From assembly GCF_042649685.1 (NCBI RefSeq), contig NZ_JBHRZT010000072.1, forward strand, positions 1 through 64,000: a DNA stretch of 64,000 nucleotides, read 5' to 3'. The stretch is from Bacillus_BA songklensis. GTDB taxonomy: Bacteria; Bacillota; Bacilli; Bacillales; Bacillaceae_H. The notes under the pieces are model-generated. The model was given only the letters and a program-made list of their open reading frames with translations. It was not told where the DNA came from and made no database searches. A program made the position numbers and the translations under genes. Shown one piece after another: positions 25,678 to 35,108 of this stretch (positions are counted from its first letter, which is position 1; the number at the start of each line of letters is the position of its first letter).

Positions 25678-27339
25678 ATGAATACTTCATTAGAAATGTT
25701 GATGCAATTATTCGAACGGGCGGCACTGCTCCTGATCTGCCTGTTTTTTATGACACGAATTCCCAGGTTTAAGGAAACACTTCAAAAAGACAGGCATTCA
25801 CCTATCGAATTGTTCGTTATCACCCTTATTTTTTGTGTGTTTGCCCTTTTTGGTACATACTCGGGTATTGAAGTGGAAGGTTCGCTTGTGAATGTCCGCA
25901 TTATTGCAATAATGTCCGGGGGAATATTATTTGGACCATGGGTAGGCATAATTACAGGCATTGTCTCAGGAGTGCATCGCTACTTGATTGATATTGGCGG
26001 CATCACAGCCGTACCATGTCTCATTACGAGCATAACGGCTGGCATAGTCTCCGGATATATTAACCTTAGAGTGAGAAAGTCCGTACGTTGGATTTTTGGC
26101 ATAGCTGCTGGAATGGTGTGTGAAATCATGACAATGTTACTGATTCTTGTCATGGCTGAACCTTTTGAACTCGGGTTGGACATCGTTTCTAAGATCGGAT
26201 TTCCAATGATTGCAGGGGAGATCAGTATTGGACTGATCGTATTGCTGGTAATGAGCGTAGAAGGCGAGAAGGAAATGATTGCTGCAAGACAAGCCAAATT
26301 GGCATTGGAAATTGCTAACAAAACGTTACCTTATTTTCGTTCCATTAATTCGGAGTCTCTGAAAATGATTTGCACCATCATCAAAAATGATATTAAGGCT
26401 GACGCTGTAGCGATTACGGATACCCACAATGTATTGGCATATGTTGGGTTTGGAGAAGAAAGGTATAAAATCGGACAGGAAATTATCAGTGATTTGACTA
26501 AATCGGCAATTCACAGCGGTAAGATCACGATCAGTAGAAAAGTGGCCGATCACAATACGCCGCAAATTCAGTACCTTCTCATTATGCCGTTCGAGGAGAG
26601 GGGGGAGGTAACGGGAACACTCAAAATCTATTACCGTAAAGCATATCAAATGACCTATTCGTTGCAGACAATGGCGATTGGGCTGTCTCAAATCATTTCC
26701 ACTCTTATGGAGGTGTCCCGAGTAGAGCAGATTAAAGAAGCCGCAAACAAGGCTGAACTGAAGGCACTGCAAACTAAAATAAACCCGCATTTCCTGTTTA
26801 ATGCATTGAATGCTATTGCCTCCACTACACGCAGGAATCCAGAGAAGGCACGTGAATTGATTATTAATCTGTCTGGCTATATGCGCTATAATCTGGAGCT
26901 AAATGATGAATTGATTGATATTCATAAAGAGCTGGAGCAGGTTCGTGATTATGTTGAAATTGAGAAGGCCCGCTTTGGCAGACGTCTCCAAGTAGAATAC
27001 GAGATTGACGAAGTTACAGTAAGCATCCCAAGCCTGCTCATTCAGCCGTTGGTGGAGAATGCCATTAATCATGGTATACTAATGACAAAAGGCCCGGGGG
27101 TTGTCACCATCGCAGTTAAGGATATGGAAGACAAGGTGCGAATAAGTGTGAAGGATACAGGAGCAGGAATCAAGGAAGAAGTAGTTAATAATCTGTATCG
27201 TGATGACGTCCCGGTAAACCAAATCGGTTTGTATAACGTCCATCAGCGAGTTAAACTCATCTATGGAGAAGGACTTGTCATTCACCGACTATCACCTGGA
27301 ACAGAAGTTTATTTTGATGTAGCGAAGGAGATAAAATGA
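25678..27339 (+). CDS. lytS: LytS-type sensor histidine kinase
   Basis: 553-aa membrane kinase. An N-terminal 5TM-LYT region (about 5-190, including SGGILFGPWVGIITGIVSGVHR) precedes a GAF-like domain (about 215-345) and the His_kinase module NPHFLFNALNAI near residue 368, then HATPase motifs (VENAINHG, DTGAGIKEE). ATG 25678 with GAGAGG upstream is preferred to the upstream start. Its stop overlaps the lytT start by 4 nt (ATGA). In B. subtilis the pair senses extracellular pyruvate and drives pftAB; the downstream target here is an OFA-type transporter instead. Confidence 0.9.
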   Translation: MNTSLEMLMQLFERAALLLICLFFMTRIPRFKETLQKDRHSPIELFVITLIFCVFALFGTYSGIEVEGSLVNVRIIAIMSGGILFGPWVGIITGIVSGVHRYLIDIGGITAVPCLITSITAGIVSGYINLRVRKSVRWIFGIAAGMVCEIMTMLLILVMAEPFELGLDIVSKIGFPMIAGEISIGLIVLLVMSVEGEKEMIAARQAKLALEIANKTLPYFRSINSESLKMICTIIKNDIKADAVAITDTHNVLAYVGFGEERYKIGQEIISDLTKSAIHSGKITISRKVADHNTPQIQYLLIMPFEERGEVTGTLKIYYRKAYQMTYSLQTMAIGLSQIISTLMEVSRVEQIKEAANKAELKALQTKINPHFLFNALNAIASTTRRNPEKARELIINLSGYMRYNLELNDELIDIHKELEQVRDYVEIEKARFGRRLQVEYEIDEVTVSIPSLLIQPLVENAINHGILMTKGPGVVTIAVKDMEDKVRISVKDTGAGIKEEVVNNLYRDDVPVNQIGLYNVHQRVKLIYGEGLVIHRLSPGTEVYFDVAKEIK

Positions 27340-28115
27340 GAGCAATAATTGTTGAAGATGAAATACCAGCTCGTGAGGAGTTGGAATATTTGATTGAAAC
27401 CCACAGTAATATCGAAGTGACGGACTGCTTTGAGGATGGATTGGATGTATTGAAGTTTTTGCAGGAGCAGGAAACAGATGCAATTTTTTTGGATATCAAT
27501 ATTCCCTCGCTTGATGGGATGTTATTAGCCGGTAACATCAGCAAGTTTGCGAAGAAACCTTATATTATTTTTACGACTGCCTACAAAGAACATGCGGTTC
27601 AAGCATTTGAACTTGAAGCCTTTGATTATATACTTAAGCCTTATGATGAGAAACGGATAGCAGCGATGTTGGGCAAGCTGGAATCTGCTTATAAGCGGGA
27701 CCAATCTGAAATAAATCAGAAAAACACGGAAAGTGCTGGCAATGTTAAATCGCAGATGCATGAAGAGGAAGCGGGTTCGGGAGCAGTTAGCCGGATAAAT
27801 CTGAGGAAGAACGATAAAATTATCGTGACAGATGTGAACGATATTTATTACGCCTCCGCTAACGAAAAGGTTACGTTAGTGTATACCCGGCAGGAGGAGT
27901 ACATGATGCCGATGAGTATATCAGAATTTCATTCGCGCCTGCCGCAGAACCTTTTTTTTCGCTGTCATCGCTCTTACTCTGTCAACCTATCCAAAATCCA
28001 CGAGATTGTTCCATGGTTTAACCAAACATATCTGCTGCATCTAAAGGATCTGGATGCAGAAGTTCCAGTCAGTAGGAGCAAGGTGAAAATGTTTCGACAA
28101 ATCATGCAGTTATAG
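27336..28115 (+). CDS. lytT: LytTR-type response regulator
   Basis: 259-aa DNA-binding regulator. Receiver domain 1-120 (acidic VEDE, phospho-acceptor Asp53 in FLDINIPSLDG, Lys in YILKPYDE), a linker rich in Glu/Ser, and a C-terminal LytTR domain (about 155-257, ending VPVSRSKVKMFRQIM). Translationally coupled to lytS. It most likely activates the transporter gene 160 nt downstream. Confidence 0.92.
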   Translation: MRAIIVEDEIPAREELEYLIETHSNIEVTDCFEDGLDVLKFLQEQETDAIFLDINIPSLDGMLLAGNISKFAKKPYIIFTTAYKEHAVQAFELEAFDYILKPYDEKRIAAMLGKLESAYKRDQSEINQKNTESAGNVKSQMHEEEAGSGAVSRINLRKNDKIIVTDVNDIYYASANEKVTLVYTRQEEYMMPMSISEFHSRLPQNLFFRCHRSYSVNLSKIHEIVPWFNQTYLLHLKDLDAEVPVSRSKVKMFRQIMQL

Positions 28116-28149
28116 CCACAATTCATTCCTTTATATAAGCATTTCATTC

Positions 28150-28163
28150 TGAAAACGATTTCA
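28150..28163 (+). promoter_or_regulatory. Consensus cre (CcpA) site
   Basis: TGAAAACGATTTCA fits TGWNANCGNTNWCA at every position. It lies between lytT and the MFS gene, so the transporter is probably under catabolite control as well as LytT. Confidence 0.7.
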
Positions 28164-28278
28164 CTATTTTTTCCGGTGGTATGATTTACTCAAGAGGCAG
28201 CCAAACAAGAGTTGCTGGTAATGAAAATAACTATTTTTTGACCACCTTAGATGATAAACCGGAAAAGAGGAGATCGAA

Positions 28279-29493
28279 GTGAAAGCAGGCAAATATAATC
28301 GATGGCTGATAGTGTTGGGGACTGTTATCGTACAAATGGGATTAGGTACAATCTATACTTGGAGTTTGTTCAATCAACCGTTAGTAGAACGCTTTGATTG
28401 GGAGTTGAGCTCGGTTGCTATTACATTCTCTATTACGAGTTTCGCATTGGCAGTTTCGACATTGTTTGCTGGTAAGCTGCAAGATAAGTGGGGGATTCGT
28501 CGTTTAATTGGATGTGCTGGTATTGTCCTGGGTGCAGGGTTAATGCTCAGTTCACAGATTTCGTCATTATGGATGCTCTACATTTTGGCCGGTGTTGTGG
28601 TAGGATTCACAGACGGTACGGCCTACATTACGTCTTTATCTAATGTTATTAAGTGGTTTCCGGAGAAGAAAGGACTTATTTCTGGAATCTCTGTTGGAGC
28701 ATATGGTACGGGGAGTTTGCTATTCAAGTACATTAATGGTTCTCTTATTGAATCAGCAGGCGTTTCTCAAGCCTTTTTATATTGGGGATTAATCGTAATG
28801 ATCATGATTGTGGGTGGGTCGTTCCTAGTGCGGGAGGCAAAGTCAAGCAGCAAGGCACAAACCCTTAAAGGAATACAGGAGAAGGATTACACAGTTAAAG
28901 AAATGCTGAAAACAAAGGAAGCATACCTATTATTTGTGATATTATTCACAGCTTGCATGAGCGGCTTATACCTAATTGGTATCGTGAAAGATATTGGTGT
29001 TAGTTTGGCTGGGCTAGATGTTGCAACTGCAGGCAATGCAGTGGCATTAGTGGCTATTTTCAATACAACCGGTCGGATTTTGCTCGGAGCACTGTCAGAT
29101 AGAGTGGGCCGTTTGAAAGTGGTATCGGGTGCACTTCTCGTAACGGCAGTTGCAGTAACGATATTGAGCTTCGCGGAACTGAATTACTTCTTGTTCTTCG
29201 CTTGTGTAGCAGGAATCGCTTTCTGCTTCGGTGGCAATATTACCGTATTTCCTGCTATCGTAGCCGACTTCTTCGGCTTGAAAAACCAGAGCAAAAACTA
29301 TGGTATCATATACCAAGGCTTCGGATTTGGTGCCTTGTCTGGATCTTTCATCGCTACTGCTCTCGGCGGTTTCGTACCGACCTTCACGTTCATTGCGGTT
29401 TTGTGCATCATTTCATTACTGATAGCTATGAATATAAAGGCTCCAAATCAAGGAGTGCCTCAAAAGAAGAACACCAAAGAAATGATAGCGTGA
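28279..29493 (+). CDS. OFA-family MFS transporter (oxalate/formate antiporter type)
   Basis: 404-aa, 12-segment MFS carrier for organic monoanions. The OFA-type N-terminus MGLGTIYTWSLFNQPLVERF, ISGISVGAYGTGSLLFKYING and GALSDRVGRLKVVSG are visible. AGAGGAG precedes GTG/ATG start. Position after lytST and with a cre site suggests a pyruvate-like substrate, by analogy with PftAB; the actual ligand is not determined. Confidence 0.85.
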   Translation: MKAGKYNRWLIVLGTVIVQMGLGTIYTWSLFNQPLVERFDWELSSVAITFSITSFALAVSTLFAGKLQDKWGIRRLIGCAGIVLGAGLMLSSQISSLWMLYILAGVVVGFTDGTAYITSLSNVIKWFPEKKGLISGISVGAYGTGSLLFKYINGSLIESAGVSQAFLYWGLIVMIMIVGGSFLVREAKSSSKAQTLKGIQEKDYTVKEMLKTKEAYLLFVILFTACMSGLYLIGIVKDIGVSLAGLDVATAGNAVALVAIFNTTGRILLGALSDRVGRLKVVSGALLVTAVAVTILSFAELNYFLFFACVAGIAFCFGGNITVFPAIVADFFGLKNQSKNYGIIYQGFGFGALSGSFIATALGGFVPTFTFIAVLCIISLLIAMNIKAPNQGVPQKKNTKEMIA

Positions 29494-29953
29494 AATCAGA
29501 TATACCAGGGTCGGTTACGATAGGATAAGTACATTCTGAGGGGGAGTTGAAGAATATTAAACAGAACGTCCATTTTTGAACGTGGCATAAATAAAGATTC
29601 TTGGTAATTGAAAAGCTCTCCAATTCTAGAGGATTGGAGGGCTTTTCAGTGATTTTATTTCAAGAAGAACTCAAAAAGTAACATAATTCTATTAAATCTA
29701 AACCTTTTTGATTTCTTCTAATCGGTATTACGTAAACTAGAGATGAATGGGATATACATTAGAGAGAAAGCGAAAAAACTACCTTTTTTCTGTGAAGGTA
29801 GTTTTTTCATTGAAGATTAATCCCTTTTTTGGTTTAGTGTCAATCGAAGCTGAAATAGAGGCTCCTACAGCAAATTGTAATTATATTGTAACTGCAGACA
29901 AGTAATATAAACACATGGATTAATTGATAACATTTTAGAAAGGAGAGAACGGT
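29494..29953. other. Gene-free stretch with two terminators
   Basis: Contains GAAAAGCTCTCC/GGAGGGCTTTTC (29610-29647) and GAAAAAACTACCTT/AAGGTAGTTTTTTC (29772-29808), both good intrinsic hairpins with T-runs. The second may end a short unseen transcript. No ORF with RBS is apparent between them. Confidence 0.75.
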
Positions 29954-30136
29954 ATGATTCTAAAAGAACTAATAGAAAACCGCTTTGTTACCATTAGTTA
30001 TTATAAAAATGGATCGTTACAAAAATGTACAGGGTATATTTTTAGACTTAATCTAGATGAACAAACGATCTTTTTAAAAAATCAACACCAGAAAATAGTA
30101 TCCATCCGTTTGTCTAGAATTATGGAAATTTACTAG
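29954..30136 (+). CDS. Short YolD-like protein (60 aa)
   Basis: 60 residues with AAAGGAGAG upstream of ATG. ISYYKNGSLQKCTGYIFRLN followed by IFLKNQHQKIVSIRLSRIMEI resembles the beta-rich C-terminal half of YolD-like proteins, which are otherwise ~110 aa. Whether this is a short family member or a remnant is unclear. Confidence 0.5.
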   Translation: MILKELIENRFVTISYYKNGSLQKCTGYIFRLNLDEQTIFLKNQHQKIVSIRLSRIMEIY

Positions 30137-30362
30137 CTGCCTTTTTCGAAAATAACACGAATGCTGAAATATATAAGTCTGCTGAATCTGTAAATCTTAT
30201 TCACATCCAGTTAACATAATGATTCTTAGAGGAAGTACCTACAACCAAAAACTCCTTGACGCTGATAGTTTTATCGTTTATACACTTTTTTCCATAATTA
30301 TAAATCCGAATATTAAAAAAAGACAAAAATTATTCGTGTTTATGTTTAGGAAGAAAGAAAAA

Positions 30363-30649
30363 GTGATTATCAAGAAACAGTTATTTTTGCTGTTCTGTTT
30401 GTTTGGAATAATTAGCATAACAGGATGTGCAAACACTGATAAAAGCCAACAGACAAAAGAAACTGAGAATATTGAACAAACATAAGAGCGAGCTATAGGC
30501 ATTATCGGTGCGATGGAAGAAGAAGTAGAAATGGTTAAAGTAAGGAAAAAAATTAATCAATTAGTTGCCTATACCAAATCTCTAAAGGAAGAGATGAGAC
30601 AATCATCAGTGTCTCTTGAAGTGAATGGAAAGATGTATTTTATTGAATA
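30363..30649 (+). pseudogene. Lipoprotein MTA/SAH nucleosidase, broken
   Basis: GTG 30363 (AGGAAG upstream) opens a lipoprotein signal peptide with lipobox ITGC, then a linker ending at TAA 30483-30485. The same frame continues as AIGIIGAMEEEVEMVK, the conserved N-terminus of 5'-methylthioadenosine/S-adenosylhomocysteine nucleosidase, then unrelated sequence (KINQLVAYTKSLKEEMRQSS) to a stop near 30649. One nonsense codon and loss of the rest of the enzyme. Confidence 0.65.
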
Positions 30650-30799
30650 ACTGCTGTAAAGAAACGTAGAGATTTTACCTCTAGGTTTCTTATTCTTTAA
30701 GAATAAAAGTTTATCGGTCGAGCAAAAATCCCAATAGGGTAACTTTGTAGGAAACGTTTTGTTTTTTTAGTGTTTGAAAAAGTGAATTTTTACGAATAG

Positions 30800-31333
30800 T
30801 TATGGATTTACCTTAGAAAATTTTCGGATTTCATTGGCCACAACCTCGAATCCTTTGCCTTTTTCCCCAGCACGCGCTGCCTCTATTGCTGCGTTTAACC
30901 CCAGCAAATTCGTTTCATCCGCAACTTTTTTAATAATAGACACTACTTCGTCTGTCTTCTCAACGTCTTCTCCAGCCTTGTGAGATTGTACAAGGAGTGC
31001 TTGGGAGAAGTTGGCTAGTGAATTTGATCCATTCGCGACATCAATGATTCGATCATTAGCATGTGATAATGATCTGGAGATTTGATCTGCAATGTCTCTT
31101 AATTTACTGTGTCTGCGTATTTGGATAGCAATTCCGCCAATGACTTTACTATTTTTGTCATGAAGAGGGACCGCCGTACCCGTAAACTCAAATCCATAGA
31201 AATCAGCGGGTACCGATGCTTTAAAGATAGGTATTGTAGCTATAAAGCTTTCTAATGAATCAATTTGGTTAATCATTGATGTTAACTCTCCATTTCTATT
31301 CATGCAATACAATTTTTTTGCATTTATTATCAT
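30800..31333 (-). pseudogene. Truncated soluble chemoreceptor
   Basis: 177 aa. A sensor-like start (GGIAIQIRRHSKLRDIADQISRSL) leads into the MCP signalling hairpin tip VADETNLLGLNAAIEAARAGEKGKGF and EVVANEIRKFS, after which the protein stops. Family members (YfmS-like) continue ~60-100 residues, and the N-terminal sensor part is also short, so it is probably a fragment. No membrane segment. Confidence 0.7.
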
Positions 31334-31733
31334 GATTCTTTAATTATCGGAAAAATAAAGATTATTTTAACACAATTATTGGAAAAGCAAAAAGTGATGA
31401 CCATTGACATTAAGCCACTTGTTGTTAAACAACAAATAAATAGTTATTTTAGATGATCGTCCTTATGTGTAATAATATGCTTCTACTGACCGTAGTCCTC
31501 CGTCAGGCTAAACAATCGTTTTAATAACCCGCAATCAAAAAGATATAAATTTTACATATAATAAAGGTTTTTTTATAATAAATGGTGGTTTATCACTTAA
31601 AAGGCTGTAGAGGTATCTACATGATGAATTTGTTGATTGGATAGGCAATAGGGAATAATGAAAATATTTTAGACAGTCTTGTTATTAGATTCATATAGAA
31701 ATGGATAAATATAATTAGTAAAAGGTGATGTAA
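31334..31733. other. Gene-free region before corA
   Basis: Holds TTGTTGTT/AACAACAA (about 31430-31447), a short palindrome, and A/T-rich sequence. No M-box magnesium riboswitch motif is visible before corA. Confidence 0.5.
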
Positions 31734-32681
31734 TTGATAAGAAGCATAGCTGTAACGAATGACTCTAAACTTATTCAAGATGTTCCACTTGAACGGTTAC
31801 TCCATTCCGATATCAAATGGTATTGGGTAGACTTTAGTTTACCAACGGAAGAAGAGTCGAAAGCACTCCACGATTTTTTTCACTTTCATCCATTGGCAAT
31901 CGAGGACTGCTTTCACTTCCTGCAGCGTCCAAAATTGGATTATTATGAGGGATATAACTTCTTGGTTCTTCATTCTTTAAACCCGAAGACTCTTTTACCC
32001 GAAGAATTAGATATTTTCTGGGGGGATCATTATCTTGTTACCTTTCATCTGGAATCATCCATGGAGATCAAGACGGTTTGGGAAAGAATGCTGAAAGCAT
32101 CCAATACGATAAACCAAAGTGTCGTTTACGTTCTCTACCAAATTTTAGACAAAGTGGTCGATCAATACTTTCCCAGTGTTTATCGGATTGAGGATAGCCT
32201 CATTCAAATTGAAGCTGAAGAAACGGCTAACCGTGGGACAGATGAACTGTTTCAAATCCGCAAGGAATTATTGAGGCTGCGGCGTACGGTTTTCCCCATG
32301 CGTGACCTTTTGTATCGAATTTTAGAATCTGAACGCATCCAAATACCAAAGAAAAATAAAGCTTATTTTAAGGATATCTATGATCATTTACTTAAGCTGG
32401 CTGAAAGCATTGAATCGAACCGGGAGTTAACCACGGATATTCGAGACAGTTACATATCTTTAAATTCCAATCGCATGAATAGCATTATGATGACATTGAC
32501 TGTTATTACGACCATTTTCATGCCGCTCACTTTTATAGCGGGTATTTATGGGATGAATTTTGAGTATATGCCCGAATTAACTTGGCGTTATAGTTATTTT
32601 ATCGTTTTAGGAGTGATGGTTGTCATTGGTCTCTCCATGTTTTGGTGGTTTAAAGCAAAAGGATGGTTTAAAAGCAACTAA
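31734..32681 (+). CDS. corA: CorA-family divalent cation transporter
   Basis: 315-aa magnesium/cobalt channel subunit. A cytoplasmic alpha/beta N-terminal domain (HPLAIEDCFHFLQRPKLDYY) and long stalk helix precede two C-terminal membrane helices; the gate motif YGMN occurs in GIYGMNFEYMPEL, and the basic tail WFKAKGWF follows TM2. TTG start with AAAGGTGATG upstream. Monocistronic with a strong terminator. Confidence 0.92.
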   Translation: MIRSIAVTNDSKLIQDVPLERLLHSDIKWYWVDFSLPTEEESKALHDFFHFHPLAIEDCFHFLQRPKLDYYEGYNFLVLHSLNPKTLLPEELDIFWGDHYLVTFHLESSMEIKTVWERMLKASNTINQSVVYVLYQILDKVVDQYFPSVYRIEDSLIQIEAEETANRGTDELFQIRKELLRLRRTVFPMRDLLYRILESERIQIPKKNKAYFKDIYDHLLKLAESIESNRELTTDIRDSYISLNSNRMNSIMMTLTVITTIFMPLTFIAGIYGMNFEYMPELTWRYSYFIVLGVMVVIGLSMFWWFKAKGWFKSN

Positions 32682-32718
32682 AAATTCCCCTTCTCGTAAA
32701 TCGGGAAGGGGGATTTTT
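32681..32718 (+). terminator. Terminator after corA
   Basis: AAAATTCCCCTTC pairs with GAAGGGGGATTTTT. Confidence 0.85.
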
Positions 32719-32794
32719 AGCTGCATCATGTCATGATTTTTCATGGTTTCTCATAGGATGTCTGTAGCGTTCATTTCTCTGGGGGGGGAAGAAA

Positions 32795-34081
32795 ATGCAA
32801 ATTCATGTGGTTCAACGAAACCAAACATTACCTGGCATTGCGCAAGCATATGGGACTACGGTTAATGAGCTTATCGAAACAAACGAAATTCCGAATCCCA
32901 ATAACCTTGTTCCAGGTCAAACGATAGTCATTCCTATAGTAGGAAGCTTTTACTGGGTTCAGCGGGGTGACAGCTTATGGTCGATCTCCAGGAAATTTAA
33001 TATATCCGCTCAAGAGTTAGCGGCCGTTAACCGTATTAGTGTTGATCAGCCTCTTCAGGTTGGGTTCCGTCTTTATATCCCGCCTCGTCCAAAGGTTAGG
33101 GCTGAATTTAACGGCTATGTGGAGCCAAGGACAGCTGTTTCTCCACAGTTAGAAAGCAGTGTCCGGAGAGCAGCTCCGTATTTAACCTATTTAGCACCCT
33201 TTAGCTTTCAGGCACAGCGTGATGGTACACTTAAAGAGCCTCTTTTAAATAATTTCCCGGCTATTGCCAGAGCCAATAACAATGTACTGATGATGGTGAT
33301 TACGAATCAGGAAGCCGACCAATTCAGTGATGAACTGGGTCGGATCCTGTTGAATGACATAGCAGTCCAAGACCGATTTATTAATAACATTGTAGCTACT
33401 GCAAAGAAATATGGGTTCCGGGATATTCACTTTGATTTTGAATACTTACGCCCTGAAGACCGGGAAGCTTACAATCGCTTTTTACGTAAAGCAAGGGACA
33501 GGTTTAAAAGGGAAGGCTGGCTTATTTCCACAGCTCTTGCTCCAAAAACAAGCGCCGAACAAAAAGGCCGATGGTATGAAGCTCACGATTATAGAGCCCA
33601 CGGAGAAATTGTTGATTTTGTCGTAATTATGACATACGAATGGGGTTATAGCGGAGGCCCTGCTATGGCAGTGTCTCCAATCGGGCCTGTAAGAAGGGTA
33701 TTGGAATATGCAATCACAGAGATGCCATCTTCTAAAATATTAATGGGACAAAATTTGTACGGTTATGATTGGACATTGCCATTTGTTCCGGGGACGACTG
33801 CAAGGGCTGTTAGTCCCCAGCGGGCTATTCAACTTGCCGCACAATACAATGTCTCCATCCAATATGATTATAAAGCACAGGCACCCCATTTTAATTATGT
33901 TGACCGGGACGGAAAACGACATGAAGTTTGGTTTGAGGATGCCCGCTCCATTCAAGCGAAGTTTAATTTAATTAAAGAATTAAGGCTTAGGGGAATGAGC
34001 TATTGGAAGCTTGGTTTATCATTTCCGCAAAATTGGCTGTTGATTGTCGATAACTTTGATGTAGTGAAGCGCCCAACTTAA
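32795..34081 (+). CDS. LysM-GH18 spore peptidoglycan hydrolase (YaaH/SleL-like)
   Basis: 428-aa protein with two N-terminal LysM modules (about 2-46 and 51-97; IHVVQRNQTLPGIAQAYG, YWVQRGDSLWSISRKFN) and a GH18 barrel (about 115-420). The catalytic strand is FRDIHFDFEYL near residue 213, with Asp and Glu of the DxE end intact, and MTYEWGYSGGPAMAVSPI and LRGMSYWKLGLSFPQNW lie on later strands. No signal peptide, as usual for this group, which is deposited on spores and acts on cortical fragments. GGGGGGGGAAG RBS before ATG. Confidence 0.9.
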   Translation: MQIHVVQRNQTLPGIAQAYGTTVNELIETNEIPNPNNLVPGQTIVIPIVGSFYWVQRGDSLWSISRKFNISAQELAAVNRISVDQPLQVGFRLYIPPRPKVRAEFNGYVEPRTAVSPQLESSVRRAAPYLTYLAPFSFQAQRDGTLKEPLLNNFPAIARANNNVLMMVITNQEADQFSDELGRILLNDIAVQDRFINNIVATAKKYGFRDIHFDFEYLRPEDREAYNRFLRKARDRFKREGWLISTALAPKTSAEQKGRWYEAHDYRAHGEIVDFVVIMTYEWGYSGGPAMAVSPIGPVRRVLEYAITEMPSSKILMGQNLYGYDWTLPFVPGTTARAVSPQRAIQLAAQYNVSIQYDYKAQAPHFNYVDRDGKRHEVWFEDARSIQAKFNLIKELRLRGMSYWKLGLSFPQNWLLIVDNFDVVKRPT

Positions 34082-34339
34082 ATAATGAATGACGACTGTT
34101 AATTTTTGGTGATTTATTTTATTACAGATGATGGTGTATTGATTATGTATGGTTTGAAATCTTGTTAGAAGTATCGTTTTCCCTATCTCTGCAGGGCCAC
34201 AAATAGGGGGAGGCGCCATGAAGGATTTTTGAGACTAATTTCCGCTATATTATGTAACTCTTTTTCCCGACCTGCAAACCATTGATTTTCCATTTGAGAG
34301 AGAAGAGTGGCGATTTGCAACATGAAAATGAAAACATTT

Positions 34340-34931
34340 TGAAGAAACGATCGGCGCGATGGCTGATTTAGTCCGGGAAGGGAAGGTTCGTTATATCGGA
34401 ATGTCGGAAGCGTCTCCCGAGACTATTCGCCGTGCTTATAAGGTTCATCCTATTACTGCATTGCAAACGGAGTATTCCCTTTGGAGCCGAGATGTCGAAG
34501 ATGAAATTTTGCCAGCCTGCCGGGAGCTGGGAATTGGCTTTGTTGCCTATAGCCCGTTAGGCAGGGGATTTCTGACCGGACAAATTCAGAAATTTGAGGA
34601 CTTAGCAGAGGATGACTATCGCCGTCATTCTCCCCGTTTCCAGGGTGGAAATTTTCAGAAAAACCTGGACTTAGTGAAACGAATTAAAGAAATAGCCGTG
34701 GAAAAAGGATGCCAACCTTCCCAACTAGCGCTTGCCTGGTTGCTGGCCCAAGGAGATGACATTGTCCCAATACCAGGCACCAAGAGAATCCCATACTTAG
34801 AGGAGAATATTGGGGCACTTGATATATCGTTAACAGAAGCCGATTTAGCCCGTATTAACGAGGCTGCCCCTCGTGGTGTCGCAGCCGGGGAACGCTACCC
34901 GGAGGCAGGCATGAAAGGGGTCAATTTATAA
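34340..34931 (+). pseudogene. Aldo/keto reductase, 5'-truncated
   Basis: The C-terminal ~195 residues of an AKR: EETIGAMADLVREGKVRYIGMSE, YSLWSRDVEDEILPACRELGIGFVAYSPLGRGFLTG, IVPIPGTKRIPYLEEN (NADP-binding loop). The barrel's first half with Asp/Tyr/Lys of the catalytic tetrad is missing; the same frame upstream of ATG 34359 ends at a stop near 34329. Nothing else recognisable occurs at 34082-34330. Confidence 0.85.
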
Positions 34932-35108
34932 TAAGTTTTGCCGATAAACCGTTTTAGCAACAAAGTTTCTATGGTTTTTATATGTATGAAATCTGTATTG
35001 ATATTGTATTGATGAGGAAAATTCGATGCCGCTCTCTATGGAGTTTGCGTATCTTTAAAAAAGAGAAGGCCCAAACAGAAGGATTGCTGTAAGAGGGAGG
35101 TCATATCC

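Noticed and set aside
31430..31733. M-box magnesium riboswitch before corA
   Set aside because: The conserved aptamer motifs are absent.
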